Part shown: one piece after another, positions 12,401 through 23,182 of the stretch | How positions within the stretch are numbered: position 1 is the first letter of the stretch | Layout of the letters: each line of letters opens with the position of its first letter | Source of the DNA: Seriola aureovittata | Lineage: Eukaryota; Chordata; Actinopteri; Carangiformes; Carangidae | Length of the DNA stretch: 64,000 nucleotides | Direction: 5' to 3' | Assembly: GCF_021018895.1 (NCBI RefSeq) | Contig: NC_079373.1 | Span: forward strand, 5,960,001 to 6,024,000 | Made by a program: the position numbers and the translations under genes | The notes under the pieces: model-generated | Told to the model about the DNA's origin: nothing | The model's database searches: none | Seen by the model: the letters and a program-made list of their open reading frames with translations, nothing else

Positions 12401-13360
12401 ATTATGATTAATCAACCAACCGTTTTTGATTATATAAATAATTGAAATACAAAAAAACCCTCTGAACTCAAGGTCCAATTACAATCTTCTGAAGGCTCCT
12501 TTTTGAAGCTTTTAGTTTCCCCAACTTTGATCATATTCCACTGCAATGTTCACACTTGACAGTCAGCGTGTTTGGTTGCTCACCCCTATGTTTCTGCAAA
12601 AATAGGTTAGACAACAGTTTACTGGGGCACTGATGTGTTCAAGGATTATTCTCATATTGTTTATATTTGACAACTTGGTATAAAATGTGATATATTAAAC
12701 AAAAGTAAGGCATTTTTACAACACTTTTTGATACAACTTTCATGTCGTCAGACTTTGTTTGAACATCTGCTTAACATGTCTGAGTTTGTTAGGCATTAGA
12801 AGATTAGATTTGTTACTCTGCAGCAGGTGATTGGCGGCAGGCAGTGCATATACTAAAACAACCCAGGCACAGTTAGATAATCAGGGAAACTTCAACCAAA
12901 TCAAGACTTCATGTTTACATTAATAGACCATCAAGTTCGGTCCCTTTTCTTGCCACTTGAAGTTGATTTCAAACTGAACAAAAACGAAAGGCAGGAAGTG
13001 GCTTTTTCTAAGCAAGCAAATGCCAATAGGATTCTTAAAGTGGAGTCAGACAAATAAGAAAAATGTTGATGGCTCTTATGACTTCTGCATGTGAACCTTA
13101 TTATTTGCTGAAGCATCTGTTTCCTGGTGGCACTCAGAATGATGCTGACTCATAACTCAGAGAGGAATGATTACCCTGTGGCTTGAAATGTAGATAAATT
13201 ACAATAGAAAAAATGCGCCATACAGCTATCAGTTATGATCAGATCAACTGAGTATTTACATCAGAGCTCTTAGTATCTGGCATCTGAGACATCTAAACGC
13301 CAACCTGCTTTCACCATCGCCCAGTATCATCAGCATGCCTCTCTAGATCATTTTACTCTT
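9420..13360. other. mixed unique and repeat-like DNA
   Basis: No gene is supportable. The part from about 10.4 to 12.33 kb has an uneven, locally CpG-rich character (for example 11640-11700 and 12240-12320) and includes the dispersed repeat at 10.68 kb. It may be one or more long decayed DNA transposons, but I could not find matching ends. Confidence 0.4.
10677..10765 (-). repeat. dispersed repeat copy A (inverted mate at 18.0 kb)
   Basis: The reverse complement of this segment aligns with 18003-18092. Over the best ~52 bases (reverse of 10677-10732 against about 18023-18074) I count roughly six differences, including the shared words GCTAACCAGCTAGC and GGCCCGTCT. Similarity continues more weakly on both sides, with GTAGCCTCC appearing downstream in both. 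Two copies in opposite orientation about 7.3 kb apart indicate a dispersed element rather than unique DNA. Family unknown to me. Confidence 0.6.
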
Positions 13361-13362
13361 TT

Positions 13363-13383
13363 AAAAAAAAAAAAAAAAAAAAA
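13363..13383. repeat. poly-A tract (21 A)
   Basis: Uninterrupted A run. Confidence 0.9.
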
Positions 13384-13994
13384 TACTGCTTCTATTGAGA
13401 AAGAAATGCATCATAGCATCAAGCATATTTTGTTTGTTGTAAACCATATTTGGCATAGACAAAACCACCAAAACAAATCAATATGTCAACGCTGCACAAT
13501 TTATTTAGGATTGATAATGGCTGGTGCCTCCTCTTTACGGAGCTCCATTGGCTTTCATCTGCAGATCAAACTGTAAAAAGCCCTACATTTGTTTCAAATT
13601 AAAATTTCTTCTGAACTAAATAAACATTCCCCCTTCTTGCATAATGTCTCAGTGAAAACACTGTAGCGTCAGAAATGATCATGTGAATTGATGTCTTATT
13701 TTCAGCTCAATAATTAGATGGTAATCTAGTTCTGTTTGGGCTGCTCTTGTCTAATTAAGGGGCCATATTGACTCCTGTCAGTCTACATGTTTTCCATCAA
13801 CAATGTTTGTTTATGCTCATCCATATTAAAAGGAATCATATGCATGTCACCAGGCCCGATCCCTCAAGATCAATATTTTATGTAGAATCATGAATTACAA
13901 TTTCGATCTGCCCACCAGTCTGATACATCTGTGTTGCTCAAAAAGCTGAACAGTATTGTATTATTCAATTTTCACCAGATTATGGTAATTTTGT

Positions 13995-14054
13995 TCTCAT
14001 TATGTGTTGTGCAACGTAAAGTTGCAACTCTATGTTGCACAACACATAATGAGA
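13995..14054. repeat. hairpin: 21-bp perfect stem, 18-nt loop
   Basis: The 21 bases at 13995-14015 (starting TCTCATTATGTGTTG) are the exact reverse complement of 14034-14054. The 18-base loop itself contains the palindrome AGTTGCAACT. Total length is 60 bases. The size resembles a minimal fold-back element, or superficially a small-RNA precursor. The stem has none of the bulges usual in animal microRNA precursors and it is short for one, so a fold-back transposon remnant is likelier. Confidence 0.85.
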
Positions 14055-14345
14055 TCCATAAAGTGTGATTCATTCAGTTGTTGTTTATTTACAGTCAATA
14101 TTAGAGTTCTCATTCCTCAAAATTCAATGCATAGGATGTATTTTCCAGAGCAAACTCACAGGGAACCTCTCGACAGTACAGACCCAGCAGTAATATTTCA
14201 AACATGGAAAATTATGGGTCCAGGGTCATACCACACCCCTATCACAAGACATCAATATTGAAAGACTGCCACTGAACATAAACCAGATTTCTGCACAGTT
14301 TTAACATTCAGTGTAAATGTTTTTGAAATTCTTGCTTTGTACAAT

Positions 14346-14530
14346 ATCTGCACACAGCAACTCCGGTAAGTCTGGGGAAAGACAGTGGTTATGGCAAAAT
14401 AAACTATGGTTATGCTGGTTAGGGTTAGGCATGTTAAACTGAAAGATCATAGTTAAAATCATTGAGGAGGCTGGGATCAGTTGCAGGTCTGTGACTGACC
14501 GGGACGTGAACTTCCTTCTGCTGCATTTAA
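14346..14530 (+). repeat. dispersed repeat with TGGTTAGGGTTAGG core, copy 1
   Basis: The run ACTCCGGTAAGTCTGGGG, then GTGGTTATGGC, TGGTTAGGGTTAGGC and CTGACCGGGACGTGAAC matches, in order, a percomorph dispersed repeat I remember with a 'ggttatggttagg' core. Related pieces lie at 15712-15800 (same strand) and about 46150-46290 (opposite strand). The GGTAAGTCTGG here looks like a splice donor but belongs to the repeat. Boundaries are approximate. Confidence 0.45.
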
Positions 14531-15711
14531 ATTTTACATGTTAGACCATATCCATCCACCCCCTCGACCTCCACACTCTCTGTCCACCCTGCAACATAAA
14601 GAGCATACCTCTTCCTGCATTGGCAGATGGCACTGGATATAAATCACAGGGTGCAGAATTGTTCAGTATGGATGTCATTTATAGGAATACTGGGCTGTCA
14701 TGCAGATGTAATATACAGGGTTAAATATGTAATACAGTACAAAAATGATTCATTCCTGCTGTCCACTTATAAGCAATAGAACTTGCAATATAACATATTA
14801 TTAATATGTATTGTATTTACAAAGACATTATTAGTATTATTCTTGTCATTAGTCACATACATTTGAAGCTAGTGAATGGGTCAGGACTGTAATTATGATC
14901 CATGAAAAGGCGACAATCAGCTTTTCTTCGTTTCTGAAAGGAAGATCCTATAAGGGCAGTAATGACGAGTTCTTATCTAGCTCTATTCTGTGGCTTCATT
15001 TGAAAGGATGAAAGCAGATGCACGGCATCATATTCATCATCTTCTTATGGATAAAAGTTCAACAAGGTGCTGCTAATGATTTTACTGAGCCTTTACTGAT
15101 CATACAGCAGATCTGACTGAAGCTTTAATTCTACAGTTTTATTACATTTAAAAAAAAAAAATGATATTTTGGTGCCTGCCCTTTAATCAGTTTCCTTCTC
15201 TGGGGATCTCCTGGCTCACCTGCACAGGTATTTCTCTTTCACCACTAGCAGTGTTTACATAGAGGCCAGTTTTCAGCAGGTTTTTGTCAGATCACCCATG
15301 TTGGACTGCTGCTGTAGAGTTTGAGCCAATCCTGCCAGTTTTCTACCTGCACCTTGTTGCCTGTTCTGATTACCTGCTGTTTTTTTATTTTTTATTTGTT
15401 TACCTGCGTCCAGCTGTGAGACTGGCATCAACTATAAGCCTTTCTTTAACCAATTACTGTATACTACTGCTTTTTTAAATAAGCACTTAAACTAATTAGT
15501 CTGACATCAATAAACTGTATTTAGGCTCCTACAATAATTTTCTGGTCATTTTATAAAGTCAAGCTCACAAAGTCTCCCTTTAAATCTTTCACTGGACATC
15601 TAACTCCATGTTGATCTGCCAAATACTTCATTCTGCCCGGGTGAAATGCCGAATACTGTTAAACCAACCCGGTGGATACCAAATGTTCATGGTCAATTTT
15701 TAGTAATTTGA
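14531..15711. other. AT-rich DNA, no gene
   Basis: Nothing recognised. Open frames are short and AT-driven; the one at 15284-15478 is hydrophobic by composition of T-rich DNA. Confidence 0.5.
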
Positions 15712-15800
15712 AATAACCACTTGTGGGAACTAATGAATGGTGGTTTGGGTTAGGTAACTCTAACCAGCTGGTTATGGTTACATAAATATTGTAGTTAAAT
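15712..15800 (+). repeat. dispersed repeat with TGGTTTGGGTTAGG core, copy 2
   Basis: Contains AACCACTTGTGGGAACTAAT, GGTTTGGGTTAGG and CTGGTTATGGTTAC, in the manner of the copy at 14.35 kb. Short and decayed; ends uncertain. Confidence 0.35.
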
Positions 15801-18000
15801 CCCCTGTCACACACATCACACACAATATATCTCAACCTTGAAATATTCTTCAGTATAATTAATCACAATGTTAAAGTGGCTGAGAGGAGTGATAGTGCTC
15901 CAGCAGGGGCACATTACTGCAATTAAAGACTGGGCCTTTAAGTAATTTGCACTGTGCAGCTGAGTGGTCACATGGCTCCTCACTTAACTGCTGACTGAAC
16001 AGTATTTCAGTATGCACTTACAGTGTGGCCCCTTAGGAAAAATAAAATCATCCTCCTCAGCCAAGAAGTTTCATCAAAGTTCCAGTGGCAGGCGTGTCCC
16101 TTGTTTTAAATCCATTTCCCTGCTTTGTAAGATGCTCTCTATTGGAACAGAATCTGTAGCCTGAACTGGCTGCTGCAGCATAAGGACATTCTGATGAATA
16201 TTTATAGTATATTAAAAAAAGTTGATATGCATACAGTTACAGTTGATACAGCTACTATGCATGGTCCAGGATGAAATTTGGGTCATATTTTTGCGACACT
16301 CCGAACTTTAAAAATTGTCAAACTCATTAACTGCTAATCTTAGGAAGTGCGCAGCAATAATTTTCTTCATAGTGCACTGGGAGACTGACAGTTTAAGATT
16401 CATGAGGTTGCATAATTGCTGGGTTATTAAACAGTTTTGGGACATTCAAAAAGAGCTATGTGATGCAAACAAGATGGAGACACATTGGAGACGTTTTTCA
16501 CTCTTAAACTGATTAACACGGTGATAAACCGTGACAGTTGAGCAGGATTTTTTGCTTACGAGCTGAAATATTTTAAGTTATAATCTGATTGTTAGTTGGT
16601 TTATTTGCTAATGTTGGACTGCAAGTGTTGGACTAAAACCTCATTTTCAACAGACTGATTTGAGATTCTGTGCAATAAGCATATTGTAAAATGCAAATAT
16701 GAGCTCAGTACATGAAAAGTAAACAATAAGTTTGTTCCCTTATGAAATAACTAATATGCATAGTTAAACTAGCAAAGGGCATTGTGTGGTTGGAGCGGCG
16801 CAAGGGACTGTTAATATTACCTGAAAGATTTTTCAAGTTGCTCTACCTGTGACCAAAACCTGTCTCTAGTTGTCAGCCCTCAATACCTCAACCATAATGT
16901 ATTTCACTAACTATTAGATTGTCCAATTTCTGCCTTCATCACATCACTGGATCAATCAATGGATTTTTCTAGTTCTCATACACCGCAATCCCTCTATATT
17001 CCCAGGTTCAGGATACATTTTCCTTACATTTCAATTTACCCTGTGATTTGATCTCAACCTCTTCATACTGATGTACTCTATATCTACATCTCATCTAAGT
17101 CTAGTTAACCCCTCTCTTCCACTTTGAATTTCAACCAGCCGGATCCCTGATGCCACAGAATGGGACAGTGGATCACAAACAAAAACACATCAAAGTGATG
17201 CATAAATCCACATCATTGCTTTGACTAATGTATGCAAACCGGATGTGCATGGCCAGGGGGGGAACAGAAGGAAGCTCTTATGTATTCCTGTCACATGTGC
17301 TCAATGAGTAGAGAGGGCTTTTGATTTTACAGCAAATGTGAACCGTCTCTTGATGTGTCAAATGAAAATGTGTCAAATGAAATCACATTTTTGTATTTTC
17401 TACAAAAAGTCGAACAAAGAGAAACTTGGTTTTCTATGACAAATATAGTAACTGGTTAAACTGTAATCTAACGAATTGTTTTTGAATTTGCACATGTAAT
17501 CTGACTCTGCAGTGGTGAGAGAGGCCATGCGTTGCTTGGAAACCTGCCTGCTCATTTGAAACAGCCTCTTGAAAAACACGCCAAAACACGAAGAGTGATT
17601 CTAGCGTTTGATGAGTTTTAAAAAATCTAAAGGAAAAAAAAGGAAAATGGTGTGAAATGTCATATCCGACATGCAGGATCTATTTTTAATACTTAATTGG
17701 AATTTTACATTATTAAGCCTAGTGTAACTGGACAAGCCACAACATGCCAGTCCACTGTACATAGAGTACAGAGACGATCTCCATGTGCCAAATTGTGTGT
17801 TTCACAATACTTAGTAACACAGATCAATATGTTAACATTGGATCAAGGACAACAAGGAGCTATTTGTAAGTTTTGCTATTGCTGCATAGCCAACATTAGC
17901 ATGAACACCTGTTTACTTACCAGTCTAGAAGACATGTTACGAGTTCAAAATCAAACATCATTCTTTTACTCACCAACAGCTGTCTCCACCGGTGGTAAGC
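15801..18000. other. AT-rich DNA, no gene
   Basis: No element or gene recognised. The open frame at 17697-18044 has no supporting splice context and runs into the dispersed repeat at 18.0 kb. Confidence 0.45.
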
Positions 18001-18002
18001 AA

Positions 18003-18092
18003 CGCAATGTTAGCTCTTATCTATCACGTCTTTTGTTCTACTGAAATTAGCATGCTAACCAGCTAGCCACGGCCCGTCTCGTCACTTTTCCA
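18003..18092 (+). repeat. dispersed repeat copy B (inverted mate at 10.7 kb)
   Basis: Plus-strand counterpart of 10677-10765, sharing TTCTACTGAA, GCTAACCAGCTAGC and GGCCCGTCT with few differences. The following ~120 bases (to about 18240) are CpG-rich and probably belong to the same element. Confidence 0.6.
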
Positions 18093-18329
18093 TAGCGACT
18101 CACCGTAGCCTCCAATCTGCCCTGAAGACATAGCGCTGCTCAGAAGGTGGATTATAACGCCTCGTCTTGTAAACGCAGTGATGACCGAGCTCTTGTCAAG
18201 CGACGATCACCACCACCTGCTCCAAGCCAGAAACCTTGTTTGGCAGCAGAGAAAACTTACAAATAGCCCCTTTTTAAGAGAAAACTTAATACACAATATT
18301 TTAATACTACTATCACAATACTCCTGTGT

Positions 18330-18497
18330 GCAAAGCAATGTCCATAGAGAAATGATTTTGCCAGTTTGGTGTGGAACTGGAACTGTGGACTGGTCTGCAC
18401 AGATCCCTGACCATAACCCTGTTCAGCACCTTTGGTATGAACTGAAACATAACTGTGAGCCATGGTCTCATCGCCCAGTATCATGGCTGACTTAGTA
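18330..18497 (+). pseudogene. Tc1-like transposase fragment (DDE C-terminal part)
   Basis: One plus frame reads DWSAQIPDHNPVQHLWYELK, which corresponds to the Tc1 transposase block usually seen as DWPAQSPDLNPIEHLWDELE. The aspartate of 'PDLNP' is the second catalytic D of the DDE triad, and the glutamate in 'WYELK' lies near the usual third acidic position. Upstream DNA (AAAGCAATGTCCATAGAGAA) and downstream DNA (CATCGCCCAGTATCATGGCTGACTTAG) also match the remembered Tc1-like nucleotide consensus. Only about 55 codons remain, with no N-terminal DNA-binding region and no terminal inverted repeats, so this is an inactive relic. Strand refers to the transposase reading direction. Confidence 0.8.
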
Positions 18498-19525
18498 GCA
18501 AAAAAGAGACATTGTAATACGAACATGTGACACTGTCACACAATCATCTCACAATGCAAAGCCATTAAATGTACATATACATCATTTGTGCAAAATTGCA
18601 CAAGAGATCATATATTTTAAGGCATAAACATGACAGTATTTCTACAGTAATGTGGCTCTCCACAGGTGTCCCTCTGTCATGTAGAGATGGTGCAGCCTGA
18701 GGACAGCAGTTGCCGCTGTGGAGTGTGGAGGTTAAGAATCACACAGGCCTGCTTTTGAAAAAGAGACTGCTTCTCCAAGTGTGCGAGAAGGCCATCAGGA
18801 AAATTCCAATGGGGAATTGGGATATGTCCAATTATATGCCATACCCACTGTGACTTTGGTGGGAAACTGTTGTCTCGTTGTCACCAGGAGAAATCTGTGT
18901 TTCTGTGCCTCCCCAGTCACTTGCAGGTTTGAGGCTGTGGCTAATGAGGCTTAGCTGTTATGTAGGCCAAGTCAGTCTCAGTCTCAGCTCAGCACTGCTG
19001 ATTGCAGGGGCCTGCTCAGCCAGAATCAGGCAATAATTAACGCCTTATTGTGGAAATCAAACCTCGCCTGATTATGTGCCGCATAGAATTTGAGAGATAT
19101 TTTGTAAATAACACCTCGCCTCTTTATTTGCAGTATTATGTCTCCAGTGCAATGTTCTGTGCTGATGTCCCTTGTCTCAGGGCAGGACATGAGAGGTTCC
19201 AGTGAGATCTCTTACAAATCTCATTAGTAGCTCACAGCTAAAGATGTTCACTACAGTATGTGCCCCGCAAGTATCATTTTTTACATAAGAGACGACTATA
19301 TCAAAAGGCGCAGGAGGACATTTGTGATTCTCCGCTGTAGCTTGTGTGTCCCAGATAGTTTTTCTAGTGGAAAAAGGAAGGAAAAGTCTTAGGCTTTTGA
19401 CATAACCCACAGTACATTCATCAATGAAAAATCACTGCTCATAACAGCTTCATTTCACAATTATAGAACGCACGTTTTAAACTATTTGAGAATGAAGATC
19501 CCTCAGAGTGATAGCTGTGTTCAGT

Positions 19526-19561
<36 letters not shown>

Positions 19562-20234
19562 TGTGTGTGTGCGCACACTTTCTCACTCCCCTGCTTTATT
19601 CCACGTGCTGCATATGCAAATACATTAAAACAGGTGGATGACAGGTAAACTAGCTTCATTTGTGACTCACATGGCCACTGAGCCGTTAAAATCTCATCAG
19701 CTGAAGATGCGCTGACTCAAGTCAGTTATTCATTTAAAGTAGTTGAACAAATTGGATGACACTCATGTACTGAAACTCAAGCCAGGAGGAGGCTTTGTAA
19801 ATAATTAATGAGGTAATCTCATTGCATGCTTTTTGGATATACTAAAACCTTCAAAGTAACTTTAAATATCACATTGAGTAGCAGCTCAGGGAAAGCATAA
19901 ATATTTATTTGACTTTTTTTTTTACTTGTAAATAAATCAGTAAGATTTCAGTTCTGGAAGAATCAGTGTTGAAAAGCTTTCGTTCAAAATTCAAGTTTCT
20001 ATTTCTCTGTTTAATCATCTTGTTCTTGAGGTTATAGTTTACAGTTGCTTAAGGTTGGCCAGCACAAGAACAAGGTGAATATCTGAGGAGGAAATAAGTG
20101 GTTCTAAACAGAGTGCGAATTATACAGTGACAATTGGGGGGAGTCGACCGGGGTGAAAGGGAAGCCAACCCAGTGCAGGTGTGTGCTTCAGTAAACTGAA
20201 GTGTTTGTGTGCTTGCAGTATCATGCTTGTTTAA
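18498..20234. other. non-genic; GC-richer patch at 18.9-19.1 kb
   Basis: No gene. The part 18930-19080 is less AT-rich and free of simple repeats (words such as CAATAATTAACGCC and CGCCTGATTATGTGCC) and is a weak conserved-element candidate. A GT microsatellite lies at 19.5 kb. Confidence 0.4.
19531..19572. repeat. (GT)15 plus imperfect GT extension
   Basis: A perfect (GT)15 run at 19531-19560 followed by CTGTGTGTGTGC. Purine-pyrimidine alternation continues to GCGCACAC. Confidence 0.95.
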
Positions 20235-20397
20235 CTGAAGCCGTCAGATAAATGCACTGGAGTAAAAAGTAGAATATTTCCCTCTGAAATGATGGGGAGT
20301 GGAAATATAAAGTAGCATAAAATGGAAATACTCACGTAAAGAACAAGTACCTCAAAATTGTGTAGTACTGAGAGTACCTCATTACTTTCCACCACTG
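20235..20397 (-). mobile_element. hAT-like non-autonomous element, one end (CAGTGGTGG)
   Basis: Read on the minus strand this begins CAGTGGTGGAAAGTAATGAG, followed by words typical of a very abundant teleost repeat: GAGGTACTTGTTC, TATTTCCATTTTATGCTAC and GAAATATTCTACTTTTTACT. The CAGTG start is typical of hAT terminal repeats. Only the one end is recognisable and the opposite terminus past 20235 is absent, so the copy is truncated. Assignment to hAT is from the terminal motif and memory. Confidence 0.7.
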
Positions 20398-21454
20398 CTA
20401 ATACAATAACTAAGCCTTCAGCACACATGTGTTTTAATACTGTTCAATTACCCTACCAGGTAAAAGTCCTGAATTCCCGAGTGAAAACAAAGTTGGTGCC
20501 TAATAAATTTACCTAATTCTGAAATGCTAAGGGTAGGAAAGTAAAGTGTATTAAACAAGCTAGATAGAACTACTAGTTAACTTTAGCTAGTGCTACTTAC
20601 ATTTACTTACAAGTGGCAGACGAGACGTTCTTCTTAATTAACTTAATCCCCCCTTGTAGTTGGAATCCTGTTTCTAAGCACACCTCTTTTTGGTTGATTG
20701 TTGTTGTGGAGTAGCTAAAGTGTGGAGAGGTTTCAGAGCTCCATGGAGAGAGCTGTTTCAGTGAAAGGTTGGCTGTCACATCACTGAATCCCAGTTGCAT
20801 CTAAAACTTCAGTTAATCCTGTATTGCTCTCTGTTCTTGACAATGTGGTTCATTTTTTTCCCTTCCTTTTGTCTGTCCTTAGGTAGGTTGGTGTGAAGAG
20901 CATGTCTTAATACATAATGCATGTCTAATCCAGCTCCAGCAGCAGATGTGGAGTCACTGAGTTGTTATCTTCTTACTGTATGTGACAGATATTGCATCAT
21001 TTTGCCATAAATGTTGGATGCAATTATAAGAAATTTAGCAGGAGTGTCCCAGGAAAAAAGACACCGGAGTTTGAGCTGATTCCTGTGTGAACAGCTGAAT
21101 ATATTTTTCCTCTCGTTTTTGTGTCACATGATGGTGAAGTCAAGCAAATGGCCTAATTTTTCATACTAAAAATAAACCCTTACAAATGTCTGATCAAAAC
21201 TTTTTCAACACAACTTAAACTTTGTGAATTAATTGGCTGTGAATCTTTCTTTTTTTTTTACAGAAAATGTTATGATTGATGATTCCTATATTCATATCTT
21301 TGGCGTCTTAATGGACTCATCATTGCCATAGAAATCAAAATGATACATCAGTCTTTATGAGAGTAACAAACATGAAACAGGAACCTGATAGGAATGTGTT
21401 GACCTACAGTATTTAGTCATCGGCCTTTGCCTTAATATCACTTGCTTACCCATA
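20398..21454. other. AT-rich DNA, no gene
   Basis: No recognised gene or element between the hAT-like piece and the composite repeat. Confidence 0.5.
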
Positions 21455-21684
21455 GGCTCTGTTCAGGCATGAACTGTTTTCTAATCACAAGTGAACAGCT
21501 CCAAGTTCAGGTGTGAACACACCCACAACACTTTGAGGACGCACTTGAGATCCGGTCGCTCAGACCTCATTCAGAGGTGGTCTGGTCCACATTCTTATAG
21601 CATTGTGAAAGCAGATGTGTCCTGGGCCACGACTACTCGGCTGACATCCTCTGCCACAGTCTAATTAGTCCGCCACAGCTTTTT
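21455..21684 (+). mobile_element. MITE-like element, copy X1
   Basis: Begins GGCTCTGTTCAGGCATGAAC and ends near AGTCTAATTAGTCCGCCACAG. The reverse complement of 21919-22177 aligns along its whole length, with landmarks in the same order: CTGTTCAG, ATCACAAGTG, CATTCAGAGGTGG, CTGACATCCTC and CTAATTAGTC. The family matches a teleost repeat I remember starting GCCCTGTTCAGACCTGGTAT. No protein is encoded. Boundaries are placed where similarity to the other copies stops. Confidence 0.7.
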
Positions 21685-21780
21685 GGCCCTGTTCGCACCT
21701 GACAACGTGTGTCTCAGGTGAGCTGATCCCAGTGGACAGCTCAAAGTACGACAGTTCACACCTGGCATTAGAATGTGTGT
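21685..21780 (+). mobile_element. MITE-like element, truncated copy X3
   Basis: Restarts the same family directly after X1: GGCCCTGTTCGCACCTGACA, then GATCCCAGTGGACAGCTC, followed by an inverted-looking end AGTTCACACCTGGCATTAGA. It is a third, short copy in direct orientation to X1 and inverted to the copy at 21919-22177. Confidence 0.55.
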
Positions 21781-21829
21781 GTTTTTAGCTTTTAGCTGTT
21801 TTTAGTTGAGAGAGTGGGGGTTGAGTGGA

Positions 21830-21918
21830 GGGGTTGAGTGAATCGTTGCACTGTGCACAACTCTACAATGGAATAAGGTTTTAACCATTCGAAATAGTAA
21901 AATATTTTCAGTTCATTA
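21830..21918 (+). repeat. left arm of ~89-bp inverted repeat (Y)
   Basis: The arm aligns with the reverse complement of 22178-22270 with about 11 differences in about 88 aligned positions, counted by eye. Weaker similarity continues outward to about 21808, in the GAGAGAGTGGGGG run. Confidence 0.85.
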
Positions 21919-22177
21919 GGAGACTGTGACAGGACTAATTAGTCTGGCGGAGGATGTCAGTTGAGTCAATGAGGCCCATTTGAGTTGACACTGCTAAAAT
22001 GATGTGGCCACGTGTGACCCAGTCCACCTCTGAATGCGTTCTGAGTGATCAGGTCCCAAATGTGTCCCCAATGCATCTTGGGTCACACCTGTGACACAAG
22101 ACCCAAGACCTGTCCAGCTGTCCACTTGTGATCGAAACACCCAGACGGATGTTGATACCAGGTCTGAACAGGGCCAC
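21919..22177 (-). mobile_element. MITE-like element, inverted copy X2 between the Y arms
   Basis: Read on the minus strand it starts GGCCCTGTTCAGACCTGGTA and ends with CTAATTAGTCCTGTCACAG. It lies exactly between the two Y arms, with no extra bases I can assign to neither. Either Y and X2 together are one element with long terminal inverted repeats, or X2 inserted at the centre of a fold-back element Y. It is the best-preserved X copy at its start. Confidence 0.7.
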
Positions 22178-22270
22178 AATGAACTGAAAATATTATGCTA
22201 TTTCAAATGGCTAAAACCTTTTTTCATTGTAGAGCTGTGCGCAGTGCAATGATTCGCTTAACCCCTCCTT
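22178..22270 (-). repeat. right arm of ~89-bp inverted repeat (Y')
   Basis: Starts AATGAACTGAAAATATT, the mirror of the left arm's end AATATTTTCAGTTCATT, and ends near CGCTTAACCCCTCC, the mirror of GGGGTTGAGTG. A C/T-rich run follows, mirroring the G/A-rich run outside the left arm. Confidence 0.85.
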
Positions 22271-22453
22271 GCCCTGCTCTCTCTGTCTCTCTCTCGCTCA
22301 CAAACATAGACACTGTACTTTTGCTGTAATCATGATCCAAACTTAAGTAAGTTGTGGCAACATTCTAGCAGCATACTGCACAAATCCACCTTTGCAGTTA
22401 CCATACACAACTTTCCCAGAGCCAGACAACAGAGACGATGTCAGAATGTCTAT

Positions 22454-22513
22454 CATGAAAATCTGTAACTTCTTTTTAATGTGCACATTAAAAACAAGTT
22501 ACAGATTTTGATG
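22454..22513. repeat. 60-bp near-perfect palindrome, no loop
   Basis: The two 26-base arms 22458-22483 and 22484-22509 pair with a single mismatch around the centre AATGTG|CACATT. After one further mismatched pair the palindrome continues three bases outward (CAT / ATG). Having no spacer distinguishes it from an ordinary hairpin gene. Such palindromes can extrude as cruciforms and are hard to amplify or sequence. It may be a very short fold-back element or the product of a palindromic repair event. Confidence 0.9.
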
Positions 22514-23182
22514 GATTTGCATAAATAAATGGAGTGTTTCCTAGAAACACATGACACGGCATGCTCTTACTTGAGAACAGACCCTCCTGTTTTGCAGTGT
22601 GTGATAGATACTCACCATTAGTCAGACATCAGTAAGCACTTTAATGTACAAGGCTAATTGCAGGTAGTAAAAAGAGGAAACGCATTACTTGGCATGGAGG
22701 GTGCCTAAAGGGAGAAAACCGCCTCACAAAAAACTAATGAACCATGAGTAAACAATGTTCCTCTCACCCTCCAACCCCCCAACGCTGCATCTGATACTAC
22801 AGAACAGTTCACATGTACACTAGTGTTTACCTGTCTTTCAGTTATTTGAAAAGTTTAACTGCTCTGAATGGAGAATGAGCTCTTTCTACTAATGGCTAGG
22901 AGATACACGCTTAAAGGTGGAAAGCTTTGAGACAACACCTGACTAGTCAGGAATATTAATATTATTAATATTATTTTGTTTTGTCTTAAACTAATGTTTT
23001 GAATATGTCTTGTAAAGACATTGAATAATTTACTGTAACGTTTTGGTCCAAAAGAGCGCAAAACAAAAACCTGTAAACAGAACTTTGAAATTAGTTGATA
23101 TAGCAAACATGTTAGTTTGTTTTTTTTGTTTTGTTACCATCATACCGCTCTCCTTTCAGGTCTGGTTTGCTCTCCCGAGCAT
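22514..23182. other. AT-rich DNA, no gene
   Basis: Nothing recognised except a short self-complementary AT stretch at 22952-22974 (AATATTAATATTATTAATATT). Confidence 0.5.

Noticed and set aside
13540..13600. LINE protein fragment (GAGCTCCATTGGCTTTCATC, resembling 'LHWLP')
   Set aside because: The match is limited to about five residues; downstream residues do not follow the LINE pattern.
14415..14430. Telomere-like GGTTAGGGTTAGG as an interstitial telomeric array
   Set aside because: Only about two units occur, inside a dispersed repeat with relatives at 15.7 and 46.2 kb.
18178..18495. A 105-codon open frame as a possible gene
   Set aside because: Its C-terminal half is a Tc1 transposase relic and its N-terminal half is CpG-rich repeat-like DNA; it is not a gene.
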